This document shows, in pieces, positions 1 to 8,250 of a DNA stretch of 64,000 nucleotides. Position 1 is the stretch's first letter, and every line of letters begins with the position of its first letter. The notes under the pieces are model-generated. The model saw only the letters and a program-made list of their open reading frames with translations, made no database searches and was not told the origin of the DNA. The position numbers were made by a program, and so were the translations under genes. Source of the stretch: Synechocystis sp. PCC 6714 (GTDB lineage: Bacteria > Cyanobacteriota > Cyanobacteriia > Cyanobacteriales > Microcystaceae); contig NZ_CP007542.1 of NCBI RefSeq assembly GCF_000478825.2, forward strand, positions 2,852,001 through 2,916,000, written 5' to 3'.

Positions 1-23
1 GGAATAACAGGTTAAGACTCCCT

Positions 24-989
24 TCAGGTTAACTTGCTGGCCAAAGACCCATACAGATTTGATTGGCGATCGACCAGATAATTAGTTTGTTCTGGATGGA
101 GGGAAACATAATCTGCAGAGACACAATCGGCAATGAGTAAACTTTCTTCGTTACGGGGATGGAGCAAAAGGTCACCGTGGGGCCCGGCAATGACACTGTT
201 ACCCAAATATTCCCCCACCAATACCATTTCCCCTTGGGCATTGAGCCTGGTTTCGCCCCCAGCCCGATTGCAATAGGCAACAAAAATGTGGTTTTCCAAA
301 GCCCGCACGGGAATGACGTTCTGGGACACATCGGGATAGGGAATTTTTGTCCTTTCCCCAGTGGATAACAAGGTCCAAATATCCGCCGCTGTGGGGATAA
401 TCACCAATTTTGCTCCCCTCAGGGCAAGAATACGGGTCAATTCGGCAAATTCTGCTTCATAACAGTTCAATAAACCAATGGGAAAACCATTAACTTGATG
501 GACCGTAAAAGCTTTGCCCTCTTCTTTATGGCGATGACCCCGGGAGTAAATTTTGCTTTCGTCGGGGCCCCAGAGATGGGTTTTGCGATAGGTTTTGAGT
601 AATTCTCCCTGGTCATCGAACAGGTTAATGCTGTCGTAATAATGGGTTTCCCCATCAATTATCGCCTTTTCGGGGTAGGGACAAATGATGGCCATCTGAT
701 ATTTTTGCGCCAGTTGCCCCACTTGGGCCATGGTCTCACCATCCCTGGCGATCGCCAATTGATGGACTTCTTGGGGAGAAAGGGCGTAACCAGTTAGATA
801 AAGTTCGGCAAAACTAATTAGCTGGGCACCAAAACCGTTGGCTCCCTGGATGGCCTCTTCCATTTTTGCCAGGTAATAGGCGATGGCCTCAGCATTACCA
901 ATGGGGCCCCCTTGGTTTTGGTAAATAGCGAGCCTGACTCCGGTGCCGGGAGCGGGCGGTTGGGGGTGAATGCGAGTGAGGTAAAGCAT
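24..989 (-). CDS. Carbon-nitrogen hydrolase (nitrilase superfamily)
   Basis: A 321-residue cytoplasmic enzyme expected to hydrolyse an amide or nitrile and release ammonia; the substrate cannot be read from the sequence. The nitrilase Glu-Lys-Cys triad is visible: Glu in FAELYLTGY (about residue 62), Lys in YRKTHLWG (about 135) and Cys in LLNCYEAEFAE (about 175). The CYEAEF context is that of the aliphatic amidase/R-amidase branch and not of true nitrilases. The ATG lies only 7 bases after the ureD stop, so the two are almost certainly co-transcribed and perhaps translationally coupled. The role in nitrogen salvage next to a urease accessory gene is inference. Family is secure, substrate unknown. 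Confidence 0.9.
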   Translation of the reverse strand: MLYLTRIHPQPPAPGTGVRLAIYQNQGGPIGNAEAIAYYLAKMEEAIQGANGFGAQLISFAELYLTGYALSPQEVHQLAIARDGETMAQVGQLAQKYQMAIICPYPEKAIIDGETHYYDSINLFDDQGELLKTYRKTHLWGPDESKIYSRGHRHKEEGKAFTVHQVNGFPIGLLNCYEAEFAELTRILALRGAKLVIIPTAADIWTLLSTGERTKIPYPDVSQNVIPVRALENHIFVAYCNRAGGETRLNAQGEMVLVGEYLGNSVIAGPHGDLLLHPRNEESLLIADCVSADYVSLHPEQTNYLVDRQSNLYGSLASKLT

Positions 990-996
990 GGGCTGA

Positions 997-1839
997 TTAG
1001 CTCATTGAGTTTAATTGACTGAGTTGGGTAAAAATATCCTTAGCTTCTTGGGTCGAATCTCCCCGATAGCGAGCAATTAACCCCTGGGTGGCAGTCATAC
1101 TCAAACCCCACTGCGGTGATCGCCCGGAGGAATGGATTCGGGGCTTGATTAACTCCCGGGCCTGATTAACTAAATTTTGGTCAAAGGAAAGGCTCAAATC
1201 CACATAGGTGCCCAGACAGGCAAAACCCCCTAAGGCGTTGGGGGAAGTATGAAGTTGTTCCGAACCAATTAACTGTTGCCTTTCCCCCCAAATTAATTTA
1301 TCCCCCTGCCAAACTTCCCACCTCGATCGCCAATGGCCCTGGGTAAATTTTTCTCCCCTGGCGGTGCGGCCCAAACGAACAATTTCCCAACCTTTAAACT
1401 GAGCCTGTTCCTGGAGCTGAATGCAAAAGTTTTGTTGGTATCGAGCTTGGTCAAAAATAATTGTTTCCTGGGGACACCACAGCACTGAAGCCCCCGTTTC
1501 CAACTCTAGGTTAACTCTCTGTTCACTCCATGGCCCGACACTGCGATAAATTTTTCCCGCTGAAGCACTGGTGAAACACACATCACTCTGGGCTTCCAAA
1601 ATAATTTCATACCCCAGGCGATCGCCCCCCACCATGCCGCCTCCAGTATGGAGCAACATGGTTTGACATTGGCCAGTATTATCCGGGTAAAAAGACCGCT
1701 GTACTTTGAGGGGAGCCTGCACCAAGCATTCAACCATGCGGGTACGGTGCCCCGGACGGTCATAACGGAGTCGGAGATCTGCCTGCCAGGGGGCGGAAGC
1801 GTTAACAGTGGAAGCACTCAGCAAAGAATTTGCACTCAA
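997..1839 (-). CDS. ureD: Urease accessory protein UreD (UreH)
   Basis: A 280-residue cytoplasmic chaperone that binds the urease apoprotein and, with UreF and UreG, loads nickel into the active site. Family signatures are LLHTGGGMVGGDRL near residue 62, the SASAGKIYRS stretch near 90 and the ETIIFDQARY segment near 127, all typical of UreD. Length matches the family. No urease structural genes or other ure genes are in the window, so in this genome ure genes are scattered, as in other Synechocystis. It is transcribed toward the nitrilase-family gene with a 7-base gap. Start is the ATG giving MSANSLL. Confidence 0.95.
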   Translation of the reverse strand: MSANSLLSASTVNASAPWQADLRLRYDRPGHRTRMVECLVQAPLKVQRSFYPDNTGQCQTMLLHTGGGMVGGDRLGYEIILEAQSDVCFTSASAGKIYRSVGPWSEQRVNLELETGASVLWCPQETIIFDQARYQQNFCIQLQEQAQFKGWEIVRLGRTARGEKFTQGHWRSRWEVWQGDKLIWGERQQLIGSEQLHTSPNALGGFACLGTYVDLSLSFDQNLVNQARELIKPRIHSSGRSPQWGLSMTATQGLIARYRGDSTQEAKDIFTQLSQLNSMS

Positions 1840-1882
1840 TCAATTGAGCAAAGGAAAATAACTTAGTCCTGCCCAGGGGAGC

Positions 1883-2332
1883 TTAGCTAGCTTGGGGCAA
1901 CAGGTTCAAGAAAGCATCAAAATCCGCCAAGGCTTCCTGGTACTGGATTTTAGCCTGGGAACTATTCCGGTCTTTGGCCGCCACATCCAACCGTTCTAGG
2001 TGACCAAACACTTCTTTGGCCAAGGTTTTGGCCTTGTCCTGATCCTTCGGTAACAAAGAACTAGACAGTCCCAACATATCCCGGCGCAGTTGTCCCAAAG
2101 GCCCGTGGATATAGGTTTGGGTATCGACCCAATTTTGATCGGCAATTAGGCCCTGCAACCTTTTTTCCATGCCGTCCCGAGCCACGGCGATGGGATTGAC
2201 GTAAACCTGTAACTGGGCAATTTTTTCTGGGCTATAGGTAGTAGGGATTTCCACCTGGGGGCTACTGCAACTAACGAGGACCGTAGTTACTAAAACCAGA
2301 ACAAGGGAAAGTAACGAACGTAAACGAGACAT
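1883..2332 (-). CDS. psbQ: PsbQ (CyanoQ) photosystem II lipoprotein
   Basis: A 149-residue extrinsic subunit of photosystem II that sits on the lumenal face and stabilises the oxygen-evolving complex. The N-terminus is a lipoprotein signal: basic MSRLR, a hydrophobic run and the lipobox LVSC at residues 19-22, so Cys22 should be lipidated and anchor the mature protein. The rest is a four-helix-type sequence (VARDGMEKRLQGLI, LRRDMLGLSSSLLP, AKEVFGHLERLDVAA, YQEALADFDAFLNLL) as in PsbQ. It lies 43 bases upstream of ureD on the same strand. The neighbourhood matches sll1638-sll1639 of PCC 6803 as I remember it. Confidence 0.94.
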   Translation of the reverse strand: MSRLRSLLSLVLVLVTTVLVSCSSPQVEIPTTYSPEKIAQLQVYVNPIAVARDGMEKRLQGLIADQNWVDTQTYIHGPLGQLRRDMLGLSSSLLPKDQDKAKTLAKEVFGHLERLDVAAKDRNSSQAKIQYQEALADFDAFLNLLPQAS

Positions 2333-2796
2333 AAGCTTGGGTTACGGTGTTATTGACATTGACGAAAATTGAAAAATTTAACAAGGAAAGGTTATCCCTG
2401 CAATTTTTTTCAATCATACGTGCTTTTCTGATCGAAAACGACTATCAGGTGGTCCGAACTCCCTAGGGGGCAATCACCCCATAAACAGGCTTATAGTCAA
2501 TCAAAGTAAGATTGAGACGACTAAAGTCTTTACCAAAGACGCTTTTAGCCCTGGTCAGTGCCTTACTTTCAATTAAATCAACTATAAGTATAAATAACTA
2601 ATTGCCCATCCTATCGTTTAATGTTGTCCGGAGCATGGGACAGCAAGTTCTCCCTAGGAATGGTAGTTCATTGTTCATCAGCCAAGCTTTAAAAATATTC
2701 ACAAAAAATTCCTTGGTATTAGCACTATTTTCCGGCTAAACAATTGAAAAAAAATGAGCTAGGATGGCTCCAATATGAACATTAAGTAGGTTCACC
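2333..2796. other. Divergent intergenic region, psbQ / prohibitin gene
   Basis: No convincing gene here. The region holds the divergent promoters of psbQ (minus) and the prohibitin-type gene (plus) and a ~100 bp palindromic element described separately. The 2590-2760 part is AT-rich. I could not assign individual -10/-35 boxes with confidence. Confidence 0.6.
2490..2588. repeat. MITE-like imperfect palindrome
   Basis: The ends are exact inverted copies: CTTATAGT at 2490-2497 and ACTATAAG at 2581-2588. A second inverted pair lies inside: AAAGTAAG at 2503-2510 and CTTACTTT at 2562-2569. The centre folds again, with CTAAAGTCTTT (2521-2531) facing AAAGACGCTTTTAG (2535-2548) across a tiny loop. 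The right arm is about 6 bases longer than the left. This layout, with TA at the outer edges, is what a miniature inverted-repeat element of the IS630/Tc1 type would look like. No transposase is present. It could instead be a regulatory hairpin of the psbQ promoter region. Confidence 0.55.
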
Positions 2797-3693
2797 ATGG
2801 GTGCTGTTATCTCGGCGATCGCCGCTTTGGCCAGTTGGACAGTATTTATCAGCGTCAAAAATCCCGATAATGCCAAAATCCCCAAACTTTTACGACCCCT
2901 GGTATTTTGCTTTGCCCTATTAATGTCAGCATTGTTTTTGCAACAAACCCTGGGGAGAGCAGTGGTGGTGATTCCAGCGGGGGAAGTGGGGGTAATTGAA
3001 ACCATGGGCACGGTGGATGCCACTCCTCTCACCTCGGGAGTTTATTTCCTCAATCCTCTATCAAAGGTAGTTACCTATTCCACCCGCTTGCAGGATATTA
3101 AAGAAACCGTGGATACATCTTCTAAAGAAGGATTAAATTTTAACATTGACGTCAGTTTACAGTATCGTCTCAATCCAGAAAAAGCCGGGGAAGTTTTTTC
3201 CAGCCTTGGCAATGAGGAACAGCAAAGGGAAATTATTATCTCCCGCTTCCGTTCCCTAATTCGGGAAAATACGGCTAAATATGATCTAAGCTCCATCTAC
3301 GGTGGCAAAAGAGCAGAAATTTCCCTGGTTTTGGTTCAGTCCATGCAGGAACAATTGGAACCGCTGGGATTCGTGGTGGAAGAAGCCCTGATGAGAAATG
3401 TGATTTTGCCGGAAAATATTCAAAAGGCGATCCAGGCTAAGGTAGAAGTAGAGCAAAGTAATCAGAAAAAAGAATTGGAACTAATTAGTGCCAAAAGAGA
3501 TGCGGAAAGAAAAATCATTGAAGCCCAGGGGGTAGCCGACTCCCAAAGAATTGTGTCCCAAAGCTTGACGGATCAAATTATTAAATTAAAAGCTATTGAA
3601 GCTACCCAAAAACTGGCGGAATCACCCAACACAAAGGTTCTAATTATGGGGTCGGGGGAAGGAAATTTACCCATTATTATGTCCGATCCCTGA
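2797..3693 (+). CDS. Prohibitin/stomatin-family (band 7, SPFH) membrane protein
   Basis: A 298-residue SPFH protein that should form membrane-attached ring oligomers. There are two hydrophobic stretches at the N-terminus (about 2-20 and 33-48), then the SPFH domain starting around VVVIPAGEVGVIETMG and running to about residue 215. A charged coiled-coil follows (EQSNQKKELELISAKRDAE) and then a hydrophobic C-terminal segment with KVLIMGSGEGNLPIIM. The closest family is prohibitin and not flotillin; I remember the equivalent in PCC 6803 as slr1768. It appears to be a single-gene unit with its own promoter region upstream. Client proteins are unknown. Confidence 0.9.
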   Translation: MGAVISAIAALASWTVFISVKNPDNAKIPKLLRPLVFCFALLMSALFLQQTLGRAVVVIPAGEVGVIETMGTVDATPLTSGVYFLNPLSKVVTYSTRLQDIKETVDTSSKEGLNFNIDVSLQYRLNPEKAGEVFSSLGNEEQQREIIISRFRSLIRENTAKYDLSSIYGGKRAEISLVLVQSMQEQLEPLGFVVEEALMRNVILPENIQKAIQAKVEVEQSNQKKELELISAKRDAERKIIEAQGVADSQRIVSQSLTDQIIKLKAIEATQKLAESPNTKVLIMGSGEGNLPIIMSDP

Positions 3694-4087
3694 ATATGGA
3701 GCTAGCAGCTTAAGAGTTGGAAGAAATTCAGAAATTTTGGTCGCCATTCTCCTTGGGCATACCCTTGGTTCAAACCTGCGCTGAATGGTTGACCTGATCG
3801 CCCTGGGGCAAAAAATTTCCCCTTCACTGTCCATCCTTAATTGACCCATGCCCCTAGACTTAAATACTCTGGTATTAAACCGGCTATGGTGTGTAAATTT
3901 CTTGGGCAGCTTGCCCGATAACCCCTGTTCTGGGGCGATCCCAGTCATTTGACTTCTGGGCGAATGTCGCTAAGCTAAACTAGGATTAATTCCGGGAAAA
4001 AATGTTCCTGGAAAGTGGCCAATTTTTGTCATCTGAAGTTTGCAAGGTTACACATTCCATTTTCTGGCGTGAGGAAATTCTTACACC
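3694..4087. other. Intergenic region upstream of the penicillin-binding protein gene
   Basis: About 390 bases with no supported gene. Open frames here are short and lack family resemblance. It presumably holds the end of the prohibitin transcript and the promoter of the PBP gene. I see no strong hairpin-plus-T-run terminator. Confidence 0.5.
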
Positions 4088-6040
4088 GTGTCATCCACCA
4101 GCACCCTGAAACAGTCTTCCACCAAGACCCAAGCTCAAGCCCAGCCCAACTTTTTCCAGCGGGTATTACGCACCACTGGCGGCACCTTTTTGGGGATAGG
4201 GCTACTTTCTAGCGCAGTGGTGGCCGGGGGAGTAGCGGGCCTGGCCTTCAGTTTCCGCAATCTTCCCGATGTAAGGGGTTTAACTTCCTACGTTCCAGCC
4301 CAAACCAGCTATATTTACGATGCCAAAGGGCGGGAACTCCTCAGTCTCCACGGCGAAGAACACCGCAAAATAGTGCCCCTAGCGGAAATTTCCCCCCATC
4401 TTAAACGGGCTGTGCTGGCGATCGAAGATAGCAATTTTTATAAACATCAGGGCATCAATCCCAACAGCATTGGCCGGGCCCTGCTGGTAAATTTCAAGAG
4501 TGGTGGAGTTAGTGAAGGTGCCTCAACTCTAAGCATGCAGTTGGTGAAAAATATTTACCTCAGCCAAAAAAGAGTTTTTACCCGCAAGCTGGCCGAGGCC
4601 GTTTTAGCAGTCAGAGTGGAGCAGGTTTTCGACAAAGATCAGATTTTGGATATGTACCTCAACTACATTTACTGGGGTCATAACAATTACGGCGTCCAAA
4701 CCGCCGCTGAGAGCTATTTCAAGAAATCCGCCGCTGATCTCGATTTAGCCGAGTCTGCCATGTTGGCGGGCATGATCCAAGCGCCAGAAGTTTATAGCCC
4801 TTTCAACAACTTCGAGGCAGCTAAAGAGCGTCAGGAGGTGGTGCTAGACCGCATGGCTAGTATCGGTTGGATTACCTCCGCCGAAGCGGAAGCAGCCAAG
4901 CAGGAACCCCTCCAAGAAAAATTGGGCAAACCCACCGCTTGGCAAAATAGCAAATTGCCCTACATCACCGATGCCATAATTGCGGAACTAGAAACCAGAT
5001 TTGGCAAAGAAGCCTTGGCTCGGGGGGGTCTGAGGGTACAGAGTACGGTGGATTACGATACCCAAAGGCTGGCGGAGAACACAGTTAAATCTGCCCATAA
5101 AAATCTGCGGGGACGTATGGGGAGGGCGAAGGATTTACAGATTGCCTTGGTGGCCGTGGAGCCAGACACCCATTTTATTAAGGCGATGGCCGGGGGAGTG
5201 GACTACAACAAAAGTCAACTTAACCGGGTTACCATTTCCCGCCGTCAACCGGGGTCAGCCTTTAAGCCCTTTGTTTACTACAGTGCCTTTGCTAGTGGTA
5301 AGTATACCCCCGATTCATCCATTGAAGACCGACCGATTAGCTTGAGGGACGGCTCTGGTTTCTACTCCCCCAAAAACTATGGTGGTGGCTTTTCCGGTTC
5401 CATGTCCATTCGTCAGGCGGTGGCCACTTCAGCCAATATCCCCGCAGTTTTGATTGGTAGTCGGGTGGGCCTCAATAAAGTCATTGAAGATGCCAAACAG
5501 ATGGGTATTAAAACTCCCTTACAATCAGTGCTTTCCCTGCCTCTGGGGTCCGTGGATGTGACCCCATTGGATATGGCGGTAGGTTATGCCACCTTAGCCA
5601 GTAACGGTTGGTATTCCGAACCAACCACAATTTTACGGGTTACCAATGTGCGGGGAGATGTGTTGTTGGATAATACCCCCAAGCCCCAACAGGTGTTGGA
5701 TCCCTGGGCTGCTGCCAGTACGTCTTCGGTCCTGACTTCCGTTGTTCAGGGAGGGACGGGGACGTCGGCGTATCTGGGAAGGCCCACAGCAGGGAAAACT
5801 GGCACTACGGATAATGAACGCAATATTTGGTTTGTGGGCTATGTGCCCCAGTTGGCCACAGCTGTTTGGATTGGTGATGATGCTAACCGGCCGTTGGGTA
5901 AGGGAGTTTCTGGAGGGGGTTATGCCGCTCCCATTTGGCGGTCTTTTATGAGTCAGGCGGTTAAGGATATGCCGGTGGAAAATTTTCCCTCTCCTTCCCA
6001 GTTTCCCCGTCCGAAGCCGGAAAAACCACAAAAATCTTAG
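4088..6040 (+). CDS. Class A penicillin-binding protein (transglycosylase-transpeptidase)
   Basis: A 650-residue bifunctional murein synthase anchored in the plasma membrane. A single membrane segment at about residues 38-58 is followed by the GT51 glycosyltransferase domain (about 75-255), with catalytic EDSNFYKHQG near 117 and GASTLSMQLVKNIYL near 145. The transpeptidase domain carries SxxK as GSAFKPF (about 393), SxN as TSANIP (about 450) and KTG as GKTGTT (about 562), so both activities look intact. The C-terminus is Pro/Lys rich. The start is a GTG with GAGGAAA some 12 bases upstream. gatB follows about 110 bases later on the same strand, as for sll1434-sll1435 in PCC 6803 from memory. 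Confidence 0.95.
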   Translation: MSSTSTLKQSSTKTQAQAQPNFFQRVLRTTGGTFLGIGLLSSAVVAGGVAGLAFSFRNLPDVRGLTSYVPAQTSYIYDAKGRELLSLHGEEHRKIVPLAEISPHLKRAVLAIEDSNFYKHQGINPNSIGRALLVNFKSGGVSEGASTLSMQLVKNIYLSQKRVFTRKLAEAVLAVRVEQVFDKDQILDMYLNYIYWGHNNYGVQTAAESYFKKSAADLDLAESAMLAGMIQAPEVYSPFNNFEAAKERQEVVLDRMASIGWITSAEAEAAKQEPLQEKLGKPTAWQNSKLPYITDAIIAELETRFGKEALARGGLRVQSTVDYDTQRLAENTVKSAHKNLRGRMGRAKDLQIALVAVEPDTHFIKAMAGGVDYNKSQLNRVTISRRQPGSAFKPFVYYSAFASGKYTPDSSIEDRPISLRDGSGFYSPKNYGGGFSGSMSIRQAVATSANIPAVLIGSRVGLNKVIEDAKQMGIKTPLQSVLSLPLGSVDVTPLDMAVGYATLASNGWYSEPTTILRVTNVRGDVLLDNTPKPQQVLDPWAAASTSSVLTSVVQGGTGTSAYLGRPTAGKTGTTDNERNIWFVGYVPQLATAVWIGDDANRPLGKGVSGGGYAAPIWRSFMSQAVKDMPVENFPSPSQFPRPKPEKPQKS

Positions 6041-6148
6041 TTTTTTCGCTTTTGAAGGATTGAACTCTAGCTAATCCCTAGAGGAAAGGAGAGCCCGTTG
6101 GACGGCGGGAGTATGGCAAAATGGTGGGAGCCAATACGCTGGAAATTC

Positions 6149-7636
6149 ATGACTGCCACTGCTGTTAAAACCGATTACGAGGCGATTATTGGGCTGGAAA
6201 CCCATTGTCAGCTCAACACAGCCAGTAAGATTTTTTGTAATTGCTCCACGGATTTCGACAGCCCCCCCAACACGAATGTTTGCCCAGTCTGTTTGGGCTA
6301 TCCGGGGGTGTTGCCGGTGCTCAATGAAGAGGTGTTGGCGGCGGCGGTGAAGCTTGGTTTGGCCATTAATGGCCAGATTGCCCCCTACAGCAAATTTGAC
6401 CGGAAACAGTATTTTTATCCGGATTTGCCCAAGAACTACCAAATTTCCCAGTTTGATCTGCCCATTGTGGAACATGGCTCTTTGGAAATTGAGTTGGTGG
6501 ATAAAAAAACTAAAGAAATTACCCGCAAAATCATTGGCATCACCCGTTTACACATGGAAGAAGATGCAGGCAAATTAGTCCATGCGGGTAGTGATAGGTT
6601 GGCAGGGTCCACCCATTCCCTGGTGGATTTTAACCGTACCGGGGTGCCGTTGTTGGAAATTGTTTCCGAGCCGGATTTACGTACGGGGCAGGAAGCGGCG
6701 GAGTATGCCCAATCTCTGCGGCAATTGGTGCGTTACTTGGGCATTAGCGATGGGAATATGCAGGAAGGTTCTCTCCGGTGTGATGTCAATATTTCCGTGC
6801 GCCCCGTGGGACAAAAGGAGTTTGGCACCAAGGTGGAAATTAAAAATATGAACTCCTTCAGTGCTATCCAAAAGGCGATCGAGTATGAAATTGAACGCCA
6901 AATTGAGGCGATCGCCAATGGGGAAGAAATTTATCAAGAAACCCGCCTTTGGGAAGAGGGAAGTCAGCGCACCATCAGCATGCGGAAAAAGGAAGGCTCC
7001 AGCGATTACCGTTATTTCCCTGAACCAGATTTACCGCCTTTGGAAGTGTCGGAGGAACAGAAACAGGCCTGGCTACAAAGTTTACCGGAACTGCCCAGTG
7101 CTAAACGGAACCGCTACGAACAGGAATTTGGTTTATCCGCCTACGATGCCCGGGTATTGACGGAAGACCGGGAGGTGGCTCTGTATTTTGAAGAAGCTGT
7201 GGCCGCTGGGGCTGACCCGAAAGCGGTGACTAACTGGGTGACCCAGGACATCGCCGCCTATCTCAATAACAACCGTTTAACCGTCGGCGAGTTGGCTCTG
7301 AAACCAACAGCTCTAGCGGATTTGATTGCCTTGATTACCAAGGGCACCATTAGCGGAAAAATTGCCAAGGATATTCTGCCGGAGTTATTGGAAAAAGGCG
7401 GTTCTCCCCAGAAAATTATTGAGGCTCGGGGCTTAATTCAAATTTCTGATCCAGAGGAACTAACCACTATTATCAAGGCTGTTATTGCCGATCACCCCAA
7501 GGAGTTGGAAAAATTCCGCAGTGGCAAGGGCAATATGCAAGGCTTTTTTGTTGGTCAGGTGATGAAACGTAGCGGCGGCAAAGCTGATCCCAAATTAACC
7601 AACCAATTAATTGGCAAATTGTTGGCTGAGGCTTAG
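6149..7636 (+). CDS. gatB: Asp-tRNA(Asn)/Glu-tRNA(Gln) amidotransferase subunit B
   Basis: Subunit B of GatCAB, which converts mischarged Glu-tRNA(Gln) (and Asp-tRNA(Asn)) to the correct aminoacyl-tRNA; it holds the kinase-like site and binds the tRNA. Seen are IGLETHCQLNT at the N-terminus, the CNCSTDF...CPVCLGYPG zinc cysteines, the RKQYFYPDLPKNYQISQ motif, and the C-terminal YqeY/tail domain ending near GNMQGFFVGQVMKRSGG. Conserved sequence starts right at the ATG of MTATAVKTDYEAIIG (6149), so I chose that. In-frame alternatives are ATG 6113 and TTG 6098; the latter has a good AGGAAAGGAG six bases upstream, so a 17-residue extension is possible. gatA and gatC are not in the window. Confidence 0.95.
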   Translation: MTATAVKTDYEAIIGLETHCQLNTASKIFCNCSTDFDSPPNTNVCPVCLGYPGVLPVLNEEVLAAAVKLGLAINGQIAPYSKFDRKQYFYPDLPKNYQISQFDLPIVEHGSLEIELVDKKTKEITRKIIGITRLHMEEDAGKLVHAGSDRLAGSTHSLVDFNRTGVPLLEIVSEPDLRTGQEAAEYAQSLRQLVRYLGISDGNMQEGSLRCDVNISVRPVGQKEFGTKVEIKNMNSFSAIQKAIEYEIERQIEAIANGEEIYQETRLWEEGSQRTISMRKKEGSSDYRYFPEPDLPPLEVSEEQKQAWLQSLPELPSAKRNRYEQEFGLSAYDARVLTEDREVALYFEEAVAAGADPKAVTNWVTQDIAAYLNNNRLTVGELALKPTALADLIALITKGTISGKIAKDILPELLEKGGSPQKIIEARGLIQISDPEELTTIIKAVIADHPKELEKFRSGKGNMQGFFVGQVMKRSGGKADPKLTNQLIGKLLAEA

Positions 7637-7641
7637 AAACT

Positions 7642-7977
7642 GTGGCGGTCAAATGTCGGGAATTGTTCTTCGCCACTGTGCTATTTCTGGGATTTGTTTT
7701 GCCTGGGTTTGCCAACGGGAAAATTAACCCAGCCGATTGCAGTTTCAACGGCAACCTTCTGTACGGAAAGATTCAGTTGGTGAATTCCTTTCCTGACGTT
7801 AAGGTTGAGGTGGTGACGGCTTTCCCAGATTTAAAGGTACAGTTAGTCAATGCTTTTCCTGACAAGTGTGGCCAGTGGCAAGTTGTAACTTCCTTTCCAG
7901 ATACCAAAGTACAAATAGTAGAATCCTTCGGCGATGTCAAAATCAATTTTGTCGAAGCATTTCCTGGTCTTGATTAG
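7642..7977 (+). CDS. Small secreted 11-residue-repeat protein, probable 7(1) septoil knot family
   Basis: A 111-residue protein starting at a GTG 5 bases after the gatB stop, so it is probably coupled to gatB. Residues 1-26 form a signal peptide (hydrophobic core FFATVLFLGFVLPGF). From residue 43 the mature part is six tandem 11-mers: KIQLVNSFPDV, KVEVVTAFPDL, KVQLVNAFPDK, a two-residue CG insert, QWQVVTSFPDT, KVQIVESFGDV and KINFVEAFPGL. Cys33 and Cys76 could form a disulfide. The pattern is what I remember of proteins named '7(1) septoil knot' (Pfam Septknot), predicted to adopt a seven-crossing knotted beta fold. The family assignment is from memory of that pattern; function is unknown. 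Confidence 0.8.
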   Translation: MAVKCRELFFATVLFLGFVLPGFANGKINPADCSFNGNLLYGKIQLVNSFPDVKVEVVTAFPDLKVQLVNAFPDKCGQWQVVTSFPDTKVQIVESFGDVKINFVEAFPGLD

Positions 7978-8007
7978 GAGAACTATCCTTATTTTGGGTT
8001 TTACCAA

Positions 8008-8187
8008 CTAATCTGGCGGGTACTTCATCCCCTGCTCAAACTCCGCCCCCACTTCTTCGATTCCCCCATGGCCAAAGGCTTGAAAAAGCTTCGTCAAAAA
8101 CGTTTGGGATTCTGATTTTTCATCCCCTTTAATATAGTCCTGACAATATTGGACAAAATTTTGCAGGGTTGCCGGGGTTGCTGACAT
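8008..8187 (-). pseudogene. N-terminal stub of a DNA methyltransferase (MmeI-like) gene
   Basis: A 59-codon reading frame that begins with MSATPATLQNFVQYCQDYIK and continues through GDEKSESQ, FLTKLFQAFGH and GGIEEVGAEFEQ. This is the usual opening of large class I SAM-dependent DNA methyltransferases related to MmeI-type type IIG enzymes, where about 900 more residues should follow. Here the frame stops at MKYPPD just where the homologous helix ends, and the next bases downstream belong to the end of the neighbouring plus-strand gene. None of the SAM-binding or catalytic motifs remain. A TTG 15 codons upstream could extend the stub. The resemblance is from memory of family openings; a short stand-alone protein cannot be excluded. 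Confidence 0.6.
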
Positions 8188-8250
8188 TGTCACGCCCAAG
8201 AAGAAAGAATTATCCCTTATTTTATCTACCAACCCTAGGGTTTACAGTTT

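Noticed and set aside
2736-3032. 98-residue minus-strand frame over the prohibitin start
   Set aside because: Shadow of the plus-strand prohibitin gene; no ribosome-binding site.
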